64,000 nt of DNA from Arthrobacter globiformis (GCF_030815865.1 NZ_JAUSXI010000001.1:496001-560000), one strand, 5' to 3'; positions 55,407 through 64,000 are shown, counted from the stretch's first letter. A program made the numbers and translations. The notes: a model not told the origin generated them from the letters alone.

Positions 55407-56372
55407 ATGATCCTGCTCGACTCACTGGAGCGCCAAATCGTGGCTGCCTTGCAGCTGGATCCCCGCTGCCCCTGGCGCAAGATGGCCGCCGTCCTCGGTG
55501 AGGCGGAGCGCACCGTTGCCCGCCGCGGGGCGCAGCTCCTGGAATCCGGCGCAGTCGCCATCGCCGCCGTGCGGCCGCATCCGGCGTCGATGCTCGTGGA
55601 AATGCGCTGCACCCCGGGCACGGCACGCGCCGCTGCGCAATCCCTCGCGCAGCGCTCCGACACCACGTTCGTTTATACAGTCACCGGCAATGGCGACTGC
55701 GTGGCCGAGATCCTGACGGACCCGGACCGGATGGGGGATATCCTCTCCGACGAACTGCCGTCCACAATCGGGCTGCGGCATTCCGTGAGCTATCCGGTGC
55801 TGCGGTACTTTCGGACCATCCAGGGTTGGCGGCCGGAGATGCTCACGGCGGAACAGGCCGATGCCCTGCGCTCGCCGGTTGCTGCGGATGCGGGCGTATT
55901 CGCAGTCCGGCAAACGCTGAACCGGCAGGATACCGAGCTCGTGGAAGCTCTCTGTGCGGACGGACGCATCAGTTTCGAGGCGCTGGCCCGGCGCGTCGGG
56001 GTTTCGGAAGCAACCGCCCGCCGGCGCTGCGAATGGCTGCTCGCCAACAACCAGGTCCAGCTCCGCGTGGTGGTGGAACCGGCCGCGCTCGGGCTCGCGG
56101 TCGAGGCGCTTCTGTGGATCAGGGCCGCCCCGCACCAGGTGGAGCAGCTGGGCAAGAGCCTGGCCGAGCTGCCCACGGTGCGCTACGCGGCAGCGCTGGC
56201 CGGTGACTACCAGATCGTGGCCGACGTGACCGTGCCCGACCTGCCATCCCTTTACCGCCTGATCACAGCCTCCGACTGGGCGGCGCAGGCCGCCGGCGTG
56301 GACGTGTCCGTGCTGCTGGATGCGCGCAAACGCGGCGGGCGCGTCATGCGCCCGGCGCGGACACCGGCCTGA
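55407..56372 (+). CDS. Lrp/AsnC-family regulator with two tandem Lrp modules
   Basis: 321 residues, about twice the usual 150-160. Module 1: HTH near 5-55 (LERQIVAALQLDPRCPWRKM, LGEAERTVARRGAQLLESGA) plus an effector domain (GDCVAEILTDPDRMGDILSD). Module 2: HTH near 175-220 (LVEALCADGRISFEALARRV, GVSEATARRRCEWLLANNQV) plus a second RAM domain (GDYQIVADVTVPDLPSLYRL). Its 3' end overlaps the convergent amidase by 29 bases. Likely controls the amine oxidase/amidase genes in response to an amino acid or amine. Confidence 0.88.
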   Translation: MILLDSLERQIVAALQLDPRCPWRKMAAVLGEAERTVARRGAQLLESGAVAIAAVRPHPASMLVEMRCTPGTARAAAQSLAQRSDTTFVYTVTGNGDCVAEILTDPDRMGDILSDELPSTIGLRHSVSYPVLRYFRTIQGWRPEMLTAEQADALRSPVAADAGVFAVRQTLNRQDTELVEALCADGRISFEALARRVGVSEATARRRCEWLLANNQVQLRVVVEPAALGLAVEALLWIRAAPHQVEQLGKSLAELPTVRYAAALAGDYQIVADVTVPDLPSLYRLITASDWAAQAAGVDVSVLLDARKRGGRVMRPARTPA

Positions 56373-57825
56373 GCCCACCGCGTCCGGAGGCTGACGTACC
56401 CAGCTCCGGCGCACGCAGCTCCGGCGCAACCGCAGCGTACCGGGTCTGCTGCTCGAACGCCCTCGCCCAGCGCAGCAACTGCACGTCGGTGTAGTGGTTG
56501 GATGCCAGTTGCAGCCCGATGGGAAGACCTGCGCCGCTGAATCCGGCGGGCAGGCTCAGCACCGGGAGGCCGGTGGCGGAGAGCAGGCAGGCCGACCGCA
56601 TCCAGTCCAGATAGGTTTCCGAGGGCACGCCGGCCACCTCCCGGGGGTACCGCAGGGACGCATCGAACGGCAGGACCTGGGCGCACGGGCTGGCGAAGAG
56701 GTCGTAGCGCGTGAAGAAGTCCTGGACAGTGTATTCAAGCCGGGTGCGGGCAGCATTGGTGGCAATGATGTCCTCTGCGGTGAGGGCCAGGCCCTTGCCG
56801 ACGTTCCACCGGACCTCCGGCTTGATGAGATCGCCTGATTCGGCGACCAGCCCGCCCAGGCCGGCCGCGAAATCCAATGCGCGGGTGTTGCCGAACACCA
56901 GATCCGCGTCGCGGAAATCCGGGCACGCCTCCTCCACCACCGCGCCCAGTTCCTCAAACACAGCGAGCTGGCGTTCCAGATGGTCCGCGATTTCCGGTTC
57001 CACCGGAACACCGATACCAAAGTCCCGTGACCAGCCGATCCGGACGCCGCGCATGTCCGTCTCAAGGCCGGCCCTGAAATCTGCCGGATCCACCACCTGC
57101 GGATGGGGCACGCGCGGATCCCGCCCAGCGGTGACGGACATGAACAGGGCGATATCCTCCACCGTCCTCGCCATCGGGCCGGTCCGCCCCAGCCAAGACC
57201 AGGCGTTGACGTCGGACGGCATCGGAATGACTGCCAGGGACGGCCGGAACCCGACGATATTGCAGAAGGACGCGGGGATCCGCAGCGAGCCGCCCATGTC
57301 GCTGCCGTCACCCATCGGCTGCACGCGCGAGCCCACGACGGCAGCCACCCCGCCGCTGCTTCCGCCTGCGCTGAGGCCAGGCGCGTAGGGGTTGGTGGTG
57401 GTGCCGAAGAGTTCGTTGAACGTGTGGGAGCCTGCCCCGAACTCGGGAACGTTGGTCTTCCCCGTGCTCACCACCCCGGCAGCCTTGAGCCGGGCGATGA
57501 TCAGGTCATCCTTTTCCGGCACGAAGTCCTTCAACACCACCGAGCCCTGCGTGGTGCGCATGCCGGCGGTGTTGTTGGTGTCCTTGTGGGTCAGGGGGAG
57601 GCCGTGCAGTGGCGGCAGTTCGGCACCGGAGGCCGTGAGCTCGTCGGCGCGGGCCGCCAGTTTTGCAGCGCCTTCGGGGTCGAGGGTAACCACCGCGTTG
57701 AGCTTTGGATTCACCTCGGCAATGCGTTCGAGATGGGAGTCGAGGGCCTCCCGGGCAGAAATTTCGCTGTTCCGGATGGCGGCGGTGAGCTCGACGGCGG
57801 AAAGTTCGCTGATGGCGTCAGACAT
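56344..57825 (-). CDS. Amidase (amidase-signature family)
   Basis: 493 residues. Ser-cis-Ser-Lys catalytic triad visible: Lys in LPLTHKDTNNTAG, the Gly/Ser-rich signature SAGGSSGGVAAVVGSRVQPM with cis-Ser, and nucleophile Ser in SDMGGSLRIPA. Hydrolyses an amide (aryl-acetamide and others are known substrates), not necessarily a GatA subunit since gatB/gatC are absent. It is divergent from the DUF5058-type pair at 58109. In this island a role in releasing an aromatic acid from its amide is plausible. Confidence 0.9.
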   Translation of the reverse strand: MSDAISELSAVELTAAIRNSEISAREALDSHLERIAEVNPKLNAVVTLDPEGAAKLAARADELTASGAELPPLHGLPLTHKDTNNTAGMRTTQGSVVLKDFVPEKDDLIIARLKAAGVVSTGKTNVPEFGAGSHTFNELFGTTTNPYAPGLSAGGSSGGVAAVVGSRVQPMGDGSDMGGSLRIPASFCNIVGFRPSLAVIPMPSDVNAWSWLGRTGPMARTVEDIALFMSVTAGRDPRVPHPQVVDPADFRAGLETDMRGVRIGWSRDFGIGVPVEPEIADHLERQLAVFEELGAVVEEACPDFRDADLVFGNTRALDFAAGLGGLVAESGDLIKPEVRWNVGKGLALTAEDIIATNAARTRLEYTVQDFFTRYDLFASPCAQVLPFDASLRYPREVAGVPSETYLDWMRSACLLSATGLPVLSLPAGFSGAGLPIGLQLASNHYTDVQLLRWARAFEQQTRYAAVAPELRAPELGTSASGRGGLRPVSAPGA

Positions 57826-58108
57826 GGGTGCTCCTTCGGGCGGCTGGCGTAGTCCGCGGTTGTACTTCCCTGAAGTGTGGAGGACACGCAGCAGGAGCGG
57901 AAGGCATCCTCGAATGAAACCGCGACATGACTGATCCGGCCAGAATTGTGGCCGATTCCGCCATCCCTTGCCGTCCGGAGCCGACGTCCCGGACAGTATT
58001 CCTAACCTGCTGGCCGATCCGGTCGGAGGTCAAGACTCCGTGGCGCAGCTGTCCTGCCCGCGGCATCAGCATCACCGGCCCCCAGCGGGCCCTAACCAGG
58101 AGGCTCCC

Positions 58109-58843
58109 ATGCACGCACCCATGGCCCCCACCGGCTCCACGGACATTCTTGCAATCGCCAACGCCCCCGTCCTCTGGCTCTGCGTTGCCGGCGTCTTCGG
58201 CGTCATCGTGGTCCAGTCGCTGATCTTCCTCCGTGCCGTGCGCCGGGCAGCCCCCGCGGTGCAGATGACACCCGGCGACATCAGGACCTCGTTCCGGTCC
58301 GGGGCCGTTTCCGCGATCGGCCCTTCGCTCGCCGTCGCGCTGGTGGCGATCGCGCTGCTGGCACTCTTCGGTGCGCCCGCCGTGCTGTCCAGGATCGGAC
58401 TGATCGGTTCCGCAGCCTACGACGTCTCGGCAGCAGGCATCGCGGCCGGCACCCTCGGAGCCAAGCTGGGCGACGAGAGCTACACCCAAAGCGTCTTCGC
58501 GGTGGCCTTCTTCGCCATGAGCATCGGCGGAGCAATGTGGATGATCGCCACGCTGATCCTCACGCCGCTGCTCCGCCGTGGTGACGCAAAGATCCGCGCG
58601 ATCAACCCGGCGGCTATGGCCATCGTCCCCGCAGCCGCCCTGATCGGAGCCTTCGCATGTCTGGGCTTCACCGAGCTGCCAAAATCCGGCACCCACGTGG
58701 TCACCTTCGCGGTGTCAGCCGCCGTGATGGCACTGTCCCTGCTGCTGGCCAAGACGCTCGGCAAGAGCTGGCTGCGTGAGTGGGGCCTCGCTATCTCGAT
58801 CGTCACCGCCCTTGGCTCGGCGCTGCTCACGTCTGGCAGCTGA
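58109..58843 (+). CDS. DUF5058-family membrane protein
   Basis: 244 residues from ATG 58109 after AGGAGG; the frame reaches back to 57968 without a ribosome site. Six to seven hydrophobic segments (about 20-40, 70-95, 105-130, 140-165, 180-205, 210-240). It is the first of two adjacent membrane genes. Such pairs are thought to be transporter components, which would fit uptake of an amide or product handled by the divergent amidase. This role is inferred. Confidence 0.75.
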   Translation: MHAPMAPTGSTDILAIANAPVLWLCVAGVFGVIVVQSLIFLRAVRRAAPAVQMTPGDIRTSFRSGAVSAIGPSLAVALVAIALLALFGAPAVLSRIGLIGSAAYDVSAAGIAAGTLGAKLGDESYTQSVFAVAFFAMSIGGAMWMIATLILTPLLRRGDAKIRAINPAAMAIVPAAALIGAFACLGFTELPKSGTHVVTFAVSAAVMALSLLLAKTLGKSWLREWGLAISIVTALGSALLTSGS

Positions 58844-58921
58844 CCGGCGCACCCGCCACTGCCCGAACCGGGCCAGCCTGCACCAACCCCGAACCAGACT
58901 TAACAGGACAGGAACACAGGA

Positions 58922-59665
58922 ATGACATCCACGAGCACCGCACCGGCCGCCACGGACCAGGCCATGGCCGAGTTTGACCGCACCACCTCGCGCTGGGGAA
59001 GGGCCACGATGATCGCGGGTCTGCTGGTCTCCATCGCCGGCCCCCTGTACCTGGTGTTCGCCGCGCGACTGGACATCGCGCCGGCGCAGCTCTGGATCGC
59101 CTTCGCCGCCGTCGCCGCCACGTTCGGGATCATCTGGATCGTCGAGCCGCTGACGTATTACCCCATCCTCGGACCTGCCGCCATGTACCAGGCCTTCATG
59201 ATCGGCAACATCTCCAACAAGCTCCTGCCCGCCGCACTGATCGCGCAGACCAACATCGGCGCCAGGCCCGGAACCCGCCGCGGCCAGCTGGCGTCTGTCG
59301 TGGCCATCTGTGGTGCGGCCGCGGTTCACCTGGCCTCACTGGCCCTCTTCGTGGGGCTGCTGGGGAGCTGGCTCATCAGCGTCATACCACCTGCCGCCAT
59401 GAATGTGACCCGGCTCTACGTGCTGCCCGCGGTCCTCGGCGCTGTGCTGGTCCAGGCCATCGTCTCCATGAAGCAGCCGCGGACCACGGTCATCGCCCTG
59501 GCCGTGGCGGCCGCCCTCGTCTTTCTTGTCCTGCCGGCGGTTCCGGGACTGGCCATGGTCTCCACCGCCATAGCGGTGCTGGGGACGGTGCTGCTGGCGT
59601 GGTTCTTCCGGAGCCGGCAGCCTGCTTCCGAAGCCCGGCCGGCACAGCCGGTCCACCTCAAGTAG
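58922..59665 (+). CDS. Membrane protein, partner of the DUF5058 protein
   Basis: 247 residues with about six hydrophobic helices (near 30-50, 57-75, 85-105, 125-150, 158-180 and 185-222). GLLVSIAGPLYLVFAARL and LTYYPILGPAAMYQAFMIGN are the most distinctive parts. A ribosome site (CAGGA) precedes the ATG, 78 bases after the DUF5058 stop. It probably forms a membrane complex with it; family and substrate not recognised. Confidence 0.75.
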   Translation: MTSTSTAPAATDQAMAEFDRTTSRWGRATMIAGLLVSIAGPLYLVFAARLDIAPAQLWIAFAAVAATFGIIWIVEPLTYYPILGPAAMYQAFMIGNISNKLLPAALIAQTNIGARPGTRRGQLASVVAICGAAAVHLASLALFVGLLGSWLISVIPPAAMNVTRLYVLPAVLGAVLVQAIVSMKQPRTTVIALAVAAALVFLVLPAVPGLAMVSTAIAVLGTVLLAWFFRSRQPASEARPAQPVHLK

Positions 59666-59678
59666 CAGGTCCACCACA

Positions 59679-59713
59679 AGTGCGTCCGTCCGGTATTTCC
59701 GGCCGGGCGCACT
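59679..59713 (+). terminator. Terminator after the membrane pair
   Basis: 15-bp stem with one wobble and one mismatch (AGTGCGTCCGTCCGG with CCGGCCGGGCGCACT), 5-base loop. Lies between the convergent membrane protein and flavin reductase genes. Confidence 0.75.
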
Positions 59714-59735
59714 CTGCTTTAAGCCGCCGGCCCCG

Positions 59736-60287
59736 CTACGGTGCCAGCAGGCGGAACTCCGAGCCGAAATGCACCAGCGGGTCCGGAGCCTCGGACGGTG
59801 CCGCGGCCGTGCCCATGGCCAGCACCTCGCCCACAACAAGTAGGTGGGTGGCGGCAGGGTGGACTGAGACGGTGCGCAGCTCGAAGTAGGCGACGCAGTC
59901 GTCGATGATGGCCGATCCTGTGGCCGGCCCGCGCCGGAAAGGCACCTGTGCGAGCAATCCGTGCAGCGGCGTCCCCGGACTCGCCAGCCACGTCGCCGTG
60001 CCCTTGTGCTTGCCGGACAGCACGCTCAGGGCCCAGGTGCCAGCTTCCTCCACGGCTTCGCCGATACGGGACTCCGCGTACAAGCTGACCAGCATGGTGG
60101 GCGGGTCGTAGGAAACCGAGAGGAAGGCGCTGACCGTTGCGGCGTAGTCCCTGTTCCGCAGCCGGGTGGAAACTACGGCGACGCCGGCGGGTATGTCCGA
60201 ACTCAGCCTGCGGTACAGGTCCACGTCGGAATCCGACGGCGGTCCTTCGCTCAACTGCCGTGCGTCCAGCGGTCCTGAAGTTTCCAT
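59736..60287 (-). CDS. Flavin reductase-like domain protein
   Basis: 183 residues, flavin reductase/FMN-binding split-barrel: IPAGVAVVSTRLRNRDYAAT, FLSVSYDPPTMLVSL and the GSAIIDDCVAYFELRTVSVH strand are visible. Proteins of this type use NAD(P)H to reduce FMN or FAD for two-component monooxygenases such as HpaB or styrene monooxygenase. No oxygenase partner is adjacent, but it lies at the edge of the aromatic island. It is divergent from pstS. Confidence 0.88.
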   Translation of the reverse strand: METSGPLDARQLSEGPPSDSDVDLYRRLSSDIPAGVAVVSTRLRNRDYAATVSAFLSVSYDPPTMLVSLYAESRIGEAVEEAGTWALSVLSGKHKGTATWLASPGTPLHGLLAQVPFRRGPATGSAIIDDCVAYFELRTVSVHPAATHLLVVGEVLAMGTAAAPSEAPDPLVHFGSEFRLLAP

Positions 60288-60407
60288 GACGCCATCGTGC
60301 CACGTGGGGCGGATGTTAAGGCTGTTGACAGTGTGGCGGTTCCACTAAGGCTGTGACGCACCTAACGCAATGGCAACCCAGCATCTGTAAGCCAATGGCC
60401 TGCCGTC

Positions 60408-60429
60408 GTTAACCCTGCGTTCACCTCCG
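60408..60429 (+). promoter_or_regulatory. PHO box (PhoP operator) upstream of pstS
   Basis: Two direct 11-base units GTTAACCCTGC (60408-60418) and GTTCACCTCCG (60419-60429) match the actinobacterial PHO-box repeat pattern (GTTCACC...). It lies 118 bases before pstS, implying PhoR/PhoP induction under phosphate starvation. Confidence 0.75.
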
Positions 60430-60546
60430 ACCCCAAAACTTGTTACCTGCGGCCCATAGCTTCATTGAAGGTACAAAAAGTACGAATCTCACGTTCGGAC
60501 GTCTCCGGTCCGCACCGCATCAGAAACCCTGGAAGGGGCACACCCA

Positions 60547-61668
60547 GTGAAGGCACTCCGCTTCGGCCGCCACGCGGCAATCGCTGTTATCGCCGCTGGC
60601 GCACTCGCGCTCACCGCCTGTGGTTCAGACAACGCCACAAACACCGCCCCGGCAGGCAGCGCCTCCGCCGCCGGCACCAAGGTCACCGGCACCCTGACCG
60701 GCATCGGCTCCTCCGCGCAGGGCGCGGCCATGGACGTGTGGAAGACCAACTTCGCCTCCGCGAACCAGGGCGCCACCGTCCAGTACTCCCCGGACGGCTC
60801 CGGCGCCGGGCGCAAGGCCATCATCGACGGTTCGGCTCAGTTCGCCGGTTCCGACGCCTACCTGAAGGACGAGGAACTGGCCTCGGCCAAGAAGGTGTGC
60901 GGCCCCGAGGGTGCCATCGAGATCCCCGTCTACATCTCGCCGATCGCCATTGCCTTCAATCTGCCGGACATCACCGAGCTGAAGCTGGACGCACCCACTG
61001 CGGCCAAGATCTTCCGCGGCGAGATCGCCAAGTGGAACGACCCCGCCATCGCGGCGCTGAACCCGGACGCCAAGCTCCCGGACCTTGCCGTCACCCCGGT
61101 GAGCCGCTCTGACGACTCCGGCACCACCAAGAACTTCACCGAGTACCTCTCCGCGGCCGCTCCCGACGTCTGGAAGGACAAGGCCGACGGCATCTGGCCG
61201 GCATCCCTCAAGGGCGAGAACGCCAAGGGCACCTCCGGCGTCGTCAAGACCGTCACCGACACCCCGGGCGCCGTGACCTACGCCGACGACTCCGCCGTTG
61301 GCGGCAAGCTGGGCATCGCCCAGATCAAGGTCGGTTCCGAGTTCGTCAAGATCTCCCCGGAAGCTGCTTCCAAGGCAGTCGACGCCGGCAAGGCTATTGA
61401 AGGACGCGCCGAGACCGACGGCGCCATCAAGCTTGACCGCACCACCACCGAGGCCGGCGCCTACCCGGTGGTCCTGGTTTCCTACCACATCGTCTGCTCC
61501 ACCTACGACAAGCAGGAAACCGTGGACCTGGTCAAGGCTTTCGAGACCTACGTAGTTTCCGAAGAGGGCCAGAAGGCTGCCGCCGAGTCCGCCAAGTCGG
61601 CTCCGATCTCTGCCACCCTGGCCGAGAAGGCTGTCAAGGCCATCGAATCCATCAAGGTCAAGTCGTAG
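60547..61668 (+). CDS. pstS: Phosphate ABC transporter substrate-binding lipoprotein
   Basis: 373 residues from GTG 60547. Binds inorganic phosphate outside the membrane. Lipobox LALTACGS (Cys about residue 23). PstS fold with VTGTLTGIGSSAQGAAM, YSPDGSGAGRKAI (phosphate loop), AQFAGSDAYL and VSRSDDSGTTKNF (phosphate loop 2). First gene of pstSCAB, downstream of a PHO box. A hairpin in the gap behind it may lower expression of the later genes. Confidence 0.97.
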   Translation: MKALRFGRHAAIAVIAAGALALTACGSDNATNTAPAGSASAAGTKVTGTLTGIGSSAQGAAMDVWKTNFASANQGATVQYSPDGSGAGRKAIIDGSAQFAGSDAYLKDEELASAKKVCGPEGAIEIPVYISPIAIAFNLPDITELKLDAPTAAKIFRGEIAKWNDPAIAALNPDAKLPDLAVTPVSRSDDSGTTKNFTEYLSAAAPDVWKDKADGIWPASLKGENAKGTSGVVKTVTDTPGAVTYADDSAVGGKLGIAQIKVGSEFVKISPEAASKAVDAGKAIEGRAETDGAIKLDRTTTEAGAYPVVLVSYHIVCSTYDKQETVDLVKAFETYVVSEEGQKAAAESAKSAPISATLAEKAVKAIESIKVKS

Positions 61669-61688
61669 CTTTTGACCTGTTCGCCGAG

Positions 61689-61722
61689 GTTCCCCGCCCA
61701 GCCGCCAGGCAGGGCGGGGAAC
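61689..61722 (+). terminator. Attenuator-like hairpin between pstS and pstC
   Basis: 11-bp stem GTTCCCCGCCC / GGGCGGGGAAC with a 12-base loop, 20 bases past the pstS stop; a second short hairpin (AGCCGTG-taaa-GCGCGGCT, about 61725-61743) follows. Partial termination or mRNA stabilisation here would keep PstS far above PstCAB, as is usual. Confidence 0.65.
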
Positions 61723-61792
61723 TTAGCCGTGTAAAGCGCGGCTACAGCACGATCCACTTCTCTGACGCACCACCAACACCGAAGGGCCGGGT

Positions 61793-62725
61793 ATGACCAC
61801 CACCTCCCTGACCAGTTCCCAAGGCGCCGGCCGCGCCGGGGATAAAGTCTTCTCCGGAGCGGCCCTGGCGGCAGGCTGCCTGATCCTTGCCGTACTGTTC
61901 GGCGTGGCGCTCTTCCTCGTGATCCAGGCGATTCCCGCCTTCACCGCCCCCGCCGCGGACATCCAGGGCGGCGAGGGCTTCTTCGCCTACATCTGGCCGA
62001 TCGTCATCGGCACCCTCATTGCCGCCATCATCGCCCTGGCCATCGCCACGCCGGTGTCCATCGGAGTGGCCCTCTTCATCTCGCACTTCGCCCCTCGCGG
62101 CCTCGCGTCCGGCCTCGGCTACGTCATTGACCTTCTCGCCGCGATCCCTTCCGTGGTTTACGGTGCCTGGGGCGCAGCCTTCCTGGCCCCCCAAATTTCG
62201 CCCGCGTACGGTTGGCTCGCCGCGAACATGGGCTGGCTGCCCATCTTCCAGGGACCTGCCTCCGCCACCGGCAAAACCATCCTGACCGCCGGCATCGTGC
62301 TGTCCGTCATGGTAATTCCGATCATCACCTCGCTGTCCCGCGAGATCTTCCTCCAGACCCCCAAGCTGCACGAGGAAGCAGCCCTCGCGCTGGGTGCCAC
62401 GCGCTGGGAAATGATCAAGATGTCGGTGCTGCCCTTCGCCCGCCCTGGCATTATCAGCGCCGTCATGCTGGGACTCGGCCGGGCCCTGGGCGAAACCATG
62501 GCCGTGGCCCTAGTGCTGTCCTCCGGCGCGCTCACCGCCAGCCTGATCCAGTCCGGCAACCAGACCATCGCCGCCGAGATCGCCTTGAACTTCCCCGAGG
62601 CCAGCGGCCTCAAGGTGAGCACCCTGATCGCCGCGGGCCTGGTCCTGTTCGTGATCACCCTCGCCGTCAACATGATCGCCCGGTGGATCATCAGCCGGCA
62701 CAAAGAATTCTCGGGAGCCAACTAA
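61793..62725 (+). CDS. pstC: Phosphate ABC transporter permease PstC
   Basis: 310 residues, six membrane helices. The EAA-type coupling loop is LHEEAALALGATRWEMIKMS; LLAAIPSVVYGAWGAAFL is typical of PstC. It forms the channel with PstA. Stop TAA is directly followed by the pstA ATG. Confidence 0.96.
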   Translation: MTTTSLTSSQGAGRAGDKVFSGAALAAGCLILAVLFGVALFLVIQAIPAFTAPAADIQGGEGFFAYIWPIVIGTLIAAIIALAIATPVSIGVALFISHFAPRGLASGLGYVIDLLAAIPSVVYGAWGAAFLAPQISPAYGWLAANMGWLPIFQGPASATGKTILTAGIVLSVMVIPIITSLSREIFLQTPKLHEEAALALGATRWEMIKMSVLPFARPGIISAVMLGLGRALGETMAVALVLSSGALTASLIQSGNQTIAAEIALNFPEASGLKVSTLIAAGLVLFVITLAVNMIARWIISRHKEFSGAN

Positions 62726-63835
62726 ATGACCTCCACCCTGACCCCGGTCCGCAAGCGGTCAGCCCTGACCAAGGGCCAGTTGCCCAAGTACGCCCCCTAC
62801 GTGGTCCTGGGCGTCGCGCTGGTCCTCGGGGCCGCCATCCTCGCCCTGATCGGATTCAATGCCTTCGGCTGGGGAGTCGTCTCCGCCATCCTGTTCGCTG
62901 CAGGACTCGTCGGCTGGAGCGCCGCCGTTGAGGGCTCACGGAAGGCCAAGGACAAGCTGGCCACCTGCCTGGTGGTGGGCGCCTTCCTGGTGGCGCTGCT
63001 CCCGCTGATCTCCGTGATCTGGACCGTCATGGTCAACGGCATCCCGGGCCTGCTCAACCAGGGCTTCCTGGGGACCTCGATGAACGGCGTCACCGGCGTG
63101 TATGACAACCGGGCGGCAGAAGGCACCGGGCCGGTGGTCGGCGGCATCTACCATGCGCTCGTGGGCACCCTGCAGATCACCCTGCTGGCCACCGTCATCT
63201 CCGTGCCGGTGGGGCTGCTGACGGCGATCTACCTGGTCGAGTACGGCAACGACCGCCCGCTGGCCCGCGCCATCACGTTCTTCGTGGATGTCATGACCGG
63301 CATCCCGTCCATCGTCGCGGGCCTCTTCGCTGCGGCGTTCTTCTTCGCCGTAGTGGGTCCCGGCACCAAAACCGGCGCCGTCGCCGCCGTCGCACTGTCC
63401 GTGCTGATGATCCCGGTGGTGGTCCGATCCAGCGAGGAGATGCTGAAGATCGTGCCCAACGAGCTCCGCGAGGCAGCGTACGCCTTGGGCGTCCGCAAGT
63501 GGCGGACCATCCTTAAGGTGGTCATTCCGACGGCGATCTCCGGCATTGCGTCCGGCGTTACCCTGGCAATCGCCCGGGTGATCGGCGAGACCGCACCCAT
63601 CCTGGTGACAGCAGGGTTTGCGACCAGCATCAACAACAACGTGTTCGGTGGGTGGATGGCATCCCTGCCCACGTTCATTTACACGCAGATCCTGAACCCC
63701 ACCTCCCCGTCCAACCCCGATCCGTCGTCGCAGCGGGCGTGGGGTGCAGCACTGGTGCTCATCATCCTGGTGATGCTGCTTAACCTCGGCGCCCGCCTGA
63801 TTGCCCGGGTCTTCGCCCCCAAGGCAGGCCGCTAG
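62726..63835 (+). CDS. pstA: Phosphate ABC transporter permease PstA
   Basis: 369 residues, longer than E. coli PstA because of extra N-terminal helices (about 25-100). Six core helices follow, with YLVEYGNDRPLARAITFFVD, the EAA loop ELREAAYALGVRKWRTILKV and VIGETAPILVTAG. The ATG directly abuts the pstC stop. Confidence 0.96.
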   Translation: MTSTLTPVRKRSALTKGQLPKYAPYVVLGVALVLGAAILALIGFNAFGWGVVSAILFAAGLVGWSAAVEGSRKAKDKLATCLVVGAFLVALLPLISVIWTVMVNGIPGLLNQGFLGTSMNGVTGVYDNRAAEGTGPVVGGIYHALVGTLQITLLATVISVPVGLLTAIYLVEYGNDRPLARAITFFVDVMTGIPSIVAGLFAAAFFFAVVGPGTKTGAVAAVALSVLMIPVVVRSSEEMLKIVPNELREAAYALGVRKWRTILKVVIPTAISGIASGVTLAIARVIGETAPILVTAGFATSINNNVFGGWMASLPTFIYTQILNPTSPSNPDPSSQRAWGAALVLIILVMLLNLGARLIARVFAPKAGR

Positions 63836-63836
63836 G

Positions 63837-63868
63837 CCGGACCGCCCACACCGGACCGCCCACACCGG
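63837..63868 (+). repeat. 14-bp tandem repeat in the pstA-pstB gap
   Basis: CCGGACCGCCCACA occurs at 63837-63850 and 63851-63864, followed by CCGG of a partial third unit. Just after the pstA stop; it may be a simple slippage duplication. Confidence 0.6.
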
Positions 63869-63921
63869 CCAGTGCGGCCGGGATCTAGACTTCAATACAT
63901 ACCAGCAAGTTAAGGAACATC

Positions 63922-64000
63922 ATGTCCAAGCGCATCGACGTCAAAGACCTGAACGTGTACTACGGCAATTTCCTGGCCGTGGAAGACGTCAGCATCAACA
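63922..64000 (+). CDS. pstB: Phosphate ABC transporter ATPase PstB, cut by window end
   Basis: Only the first 26 residues are present: [20 protein letters not shown] continuing EDVSIN, the start of an ABC ATPase, with AAGGAA before the ATG at 63922. It is the fourth gene of pstSCAB; the Walker A motif would follow just past the window. Confidence 0.9.
   Translation, partial: MSKRIDVKDLNVYYGNFLAVEDVSIN

Overview
The window is high-GC actinobacterial chromosome, most likely Arthrobacter, Pseudarthrobacter or a close Micrococcaceae relative. The reasons are the order panC / lysS / lsr2 / clpC / mutY / disA / radA, the Lsr2 nucleoid protein, leaderless GTG starts, a copper amine oxidase that closely follows the Arthrobacter globiformis phenylethylamine oxidase as I remember it, and a homoprotocatechuate dioxygenase whose active-site residues fall at the family's reference numbers. 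No rRNA, tRNA, CRISPR array, insertion sequence or prophage was seen.

Region 1 (1-13 kb) is core chromosome: two PH-domain membrane proteins, a Rossmann/DUF2520 protein and panC in an overlapping run; an MFS drug exporter and two tandem alpha/beta hydrolases that interrupt the usual panC-lysS neighbourhood; then lysS, a small membrane protein, lsr2 and clpC. Region 2 (13-24 kb) holds an S9 peptidase, an ArgA-type acetyltransferase, a QxxRW glycosyltransferase with a small membrane partner, the PTS-dependent dihydroxyacetone kinase dhaKLM, a lipoprotein, mutY, two small proteins and disA (c-di-AMP synthase). Region 3 (24-34 kb) holds prfC, a KAS II-like synthase, a mirror-image duplication of a two-gene copper-type module (YcnI-like protein plus an unfamiliar His-containing membrane protein), radA and a frameshifted FUSC exporter.

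Region 4 (33.7-60.3 kb) is a catabolic island for aromatic amines and hydroxyphenylacetate. The copper amine oxidase would turn phenylethylamine or tyramine into the aldehyde, and an aldehyde dehydrogenase would give the (hydroxy)phenylacetate. A ring monooxygenase (frameshifted here) may supply homoprotocatechuate. A minus-strand operon (hpaG-rraA fusion, gntR, hpaE, hpaD, hpaH, hpaI, gabD, MHS permease) then converts it to pyruvate and succinate. AraC, TetR, GntR and two-domain Lrp regulators, an APC permease, an amidase, a D-threonine aldolase-like enzyme, a DUF5058-type membrane pair and a flavin reductase surround it. Palindromes sit at the araC, tetR/amine oxidase and hpaG promoters. A broken glutamate dehydrogenase gene lies in the middle. 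Region 5 (60.4-64 kb) is the phosphate-starvation operon pstSCAB behind a PHO box, with pstB cut by the window end.

Three genes are damaged: FUSC exporter (one-base frameshift), flavin monooxygenase (one-base frameshift) and glutamate dehydrogenase (5' truncation plus internal deletion). An REP-like palindromic repeat built around TTTCGACAGGCTCAACCA occurs at several places and forms the C-terminal tail of at least one enzyme. The least explained items are the mirror-image YcnI/membrane-protein module, the FAH-RraA fusion in a pathway without a visible isomerase gene, and the structured intergenic element between disA and prfC.
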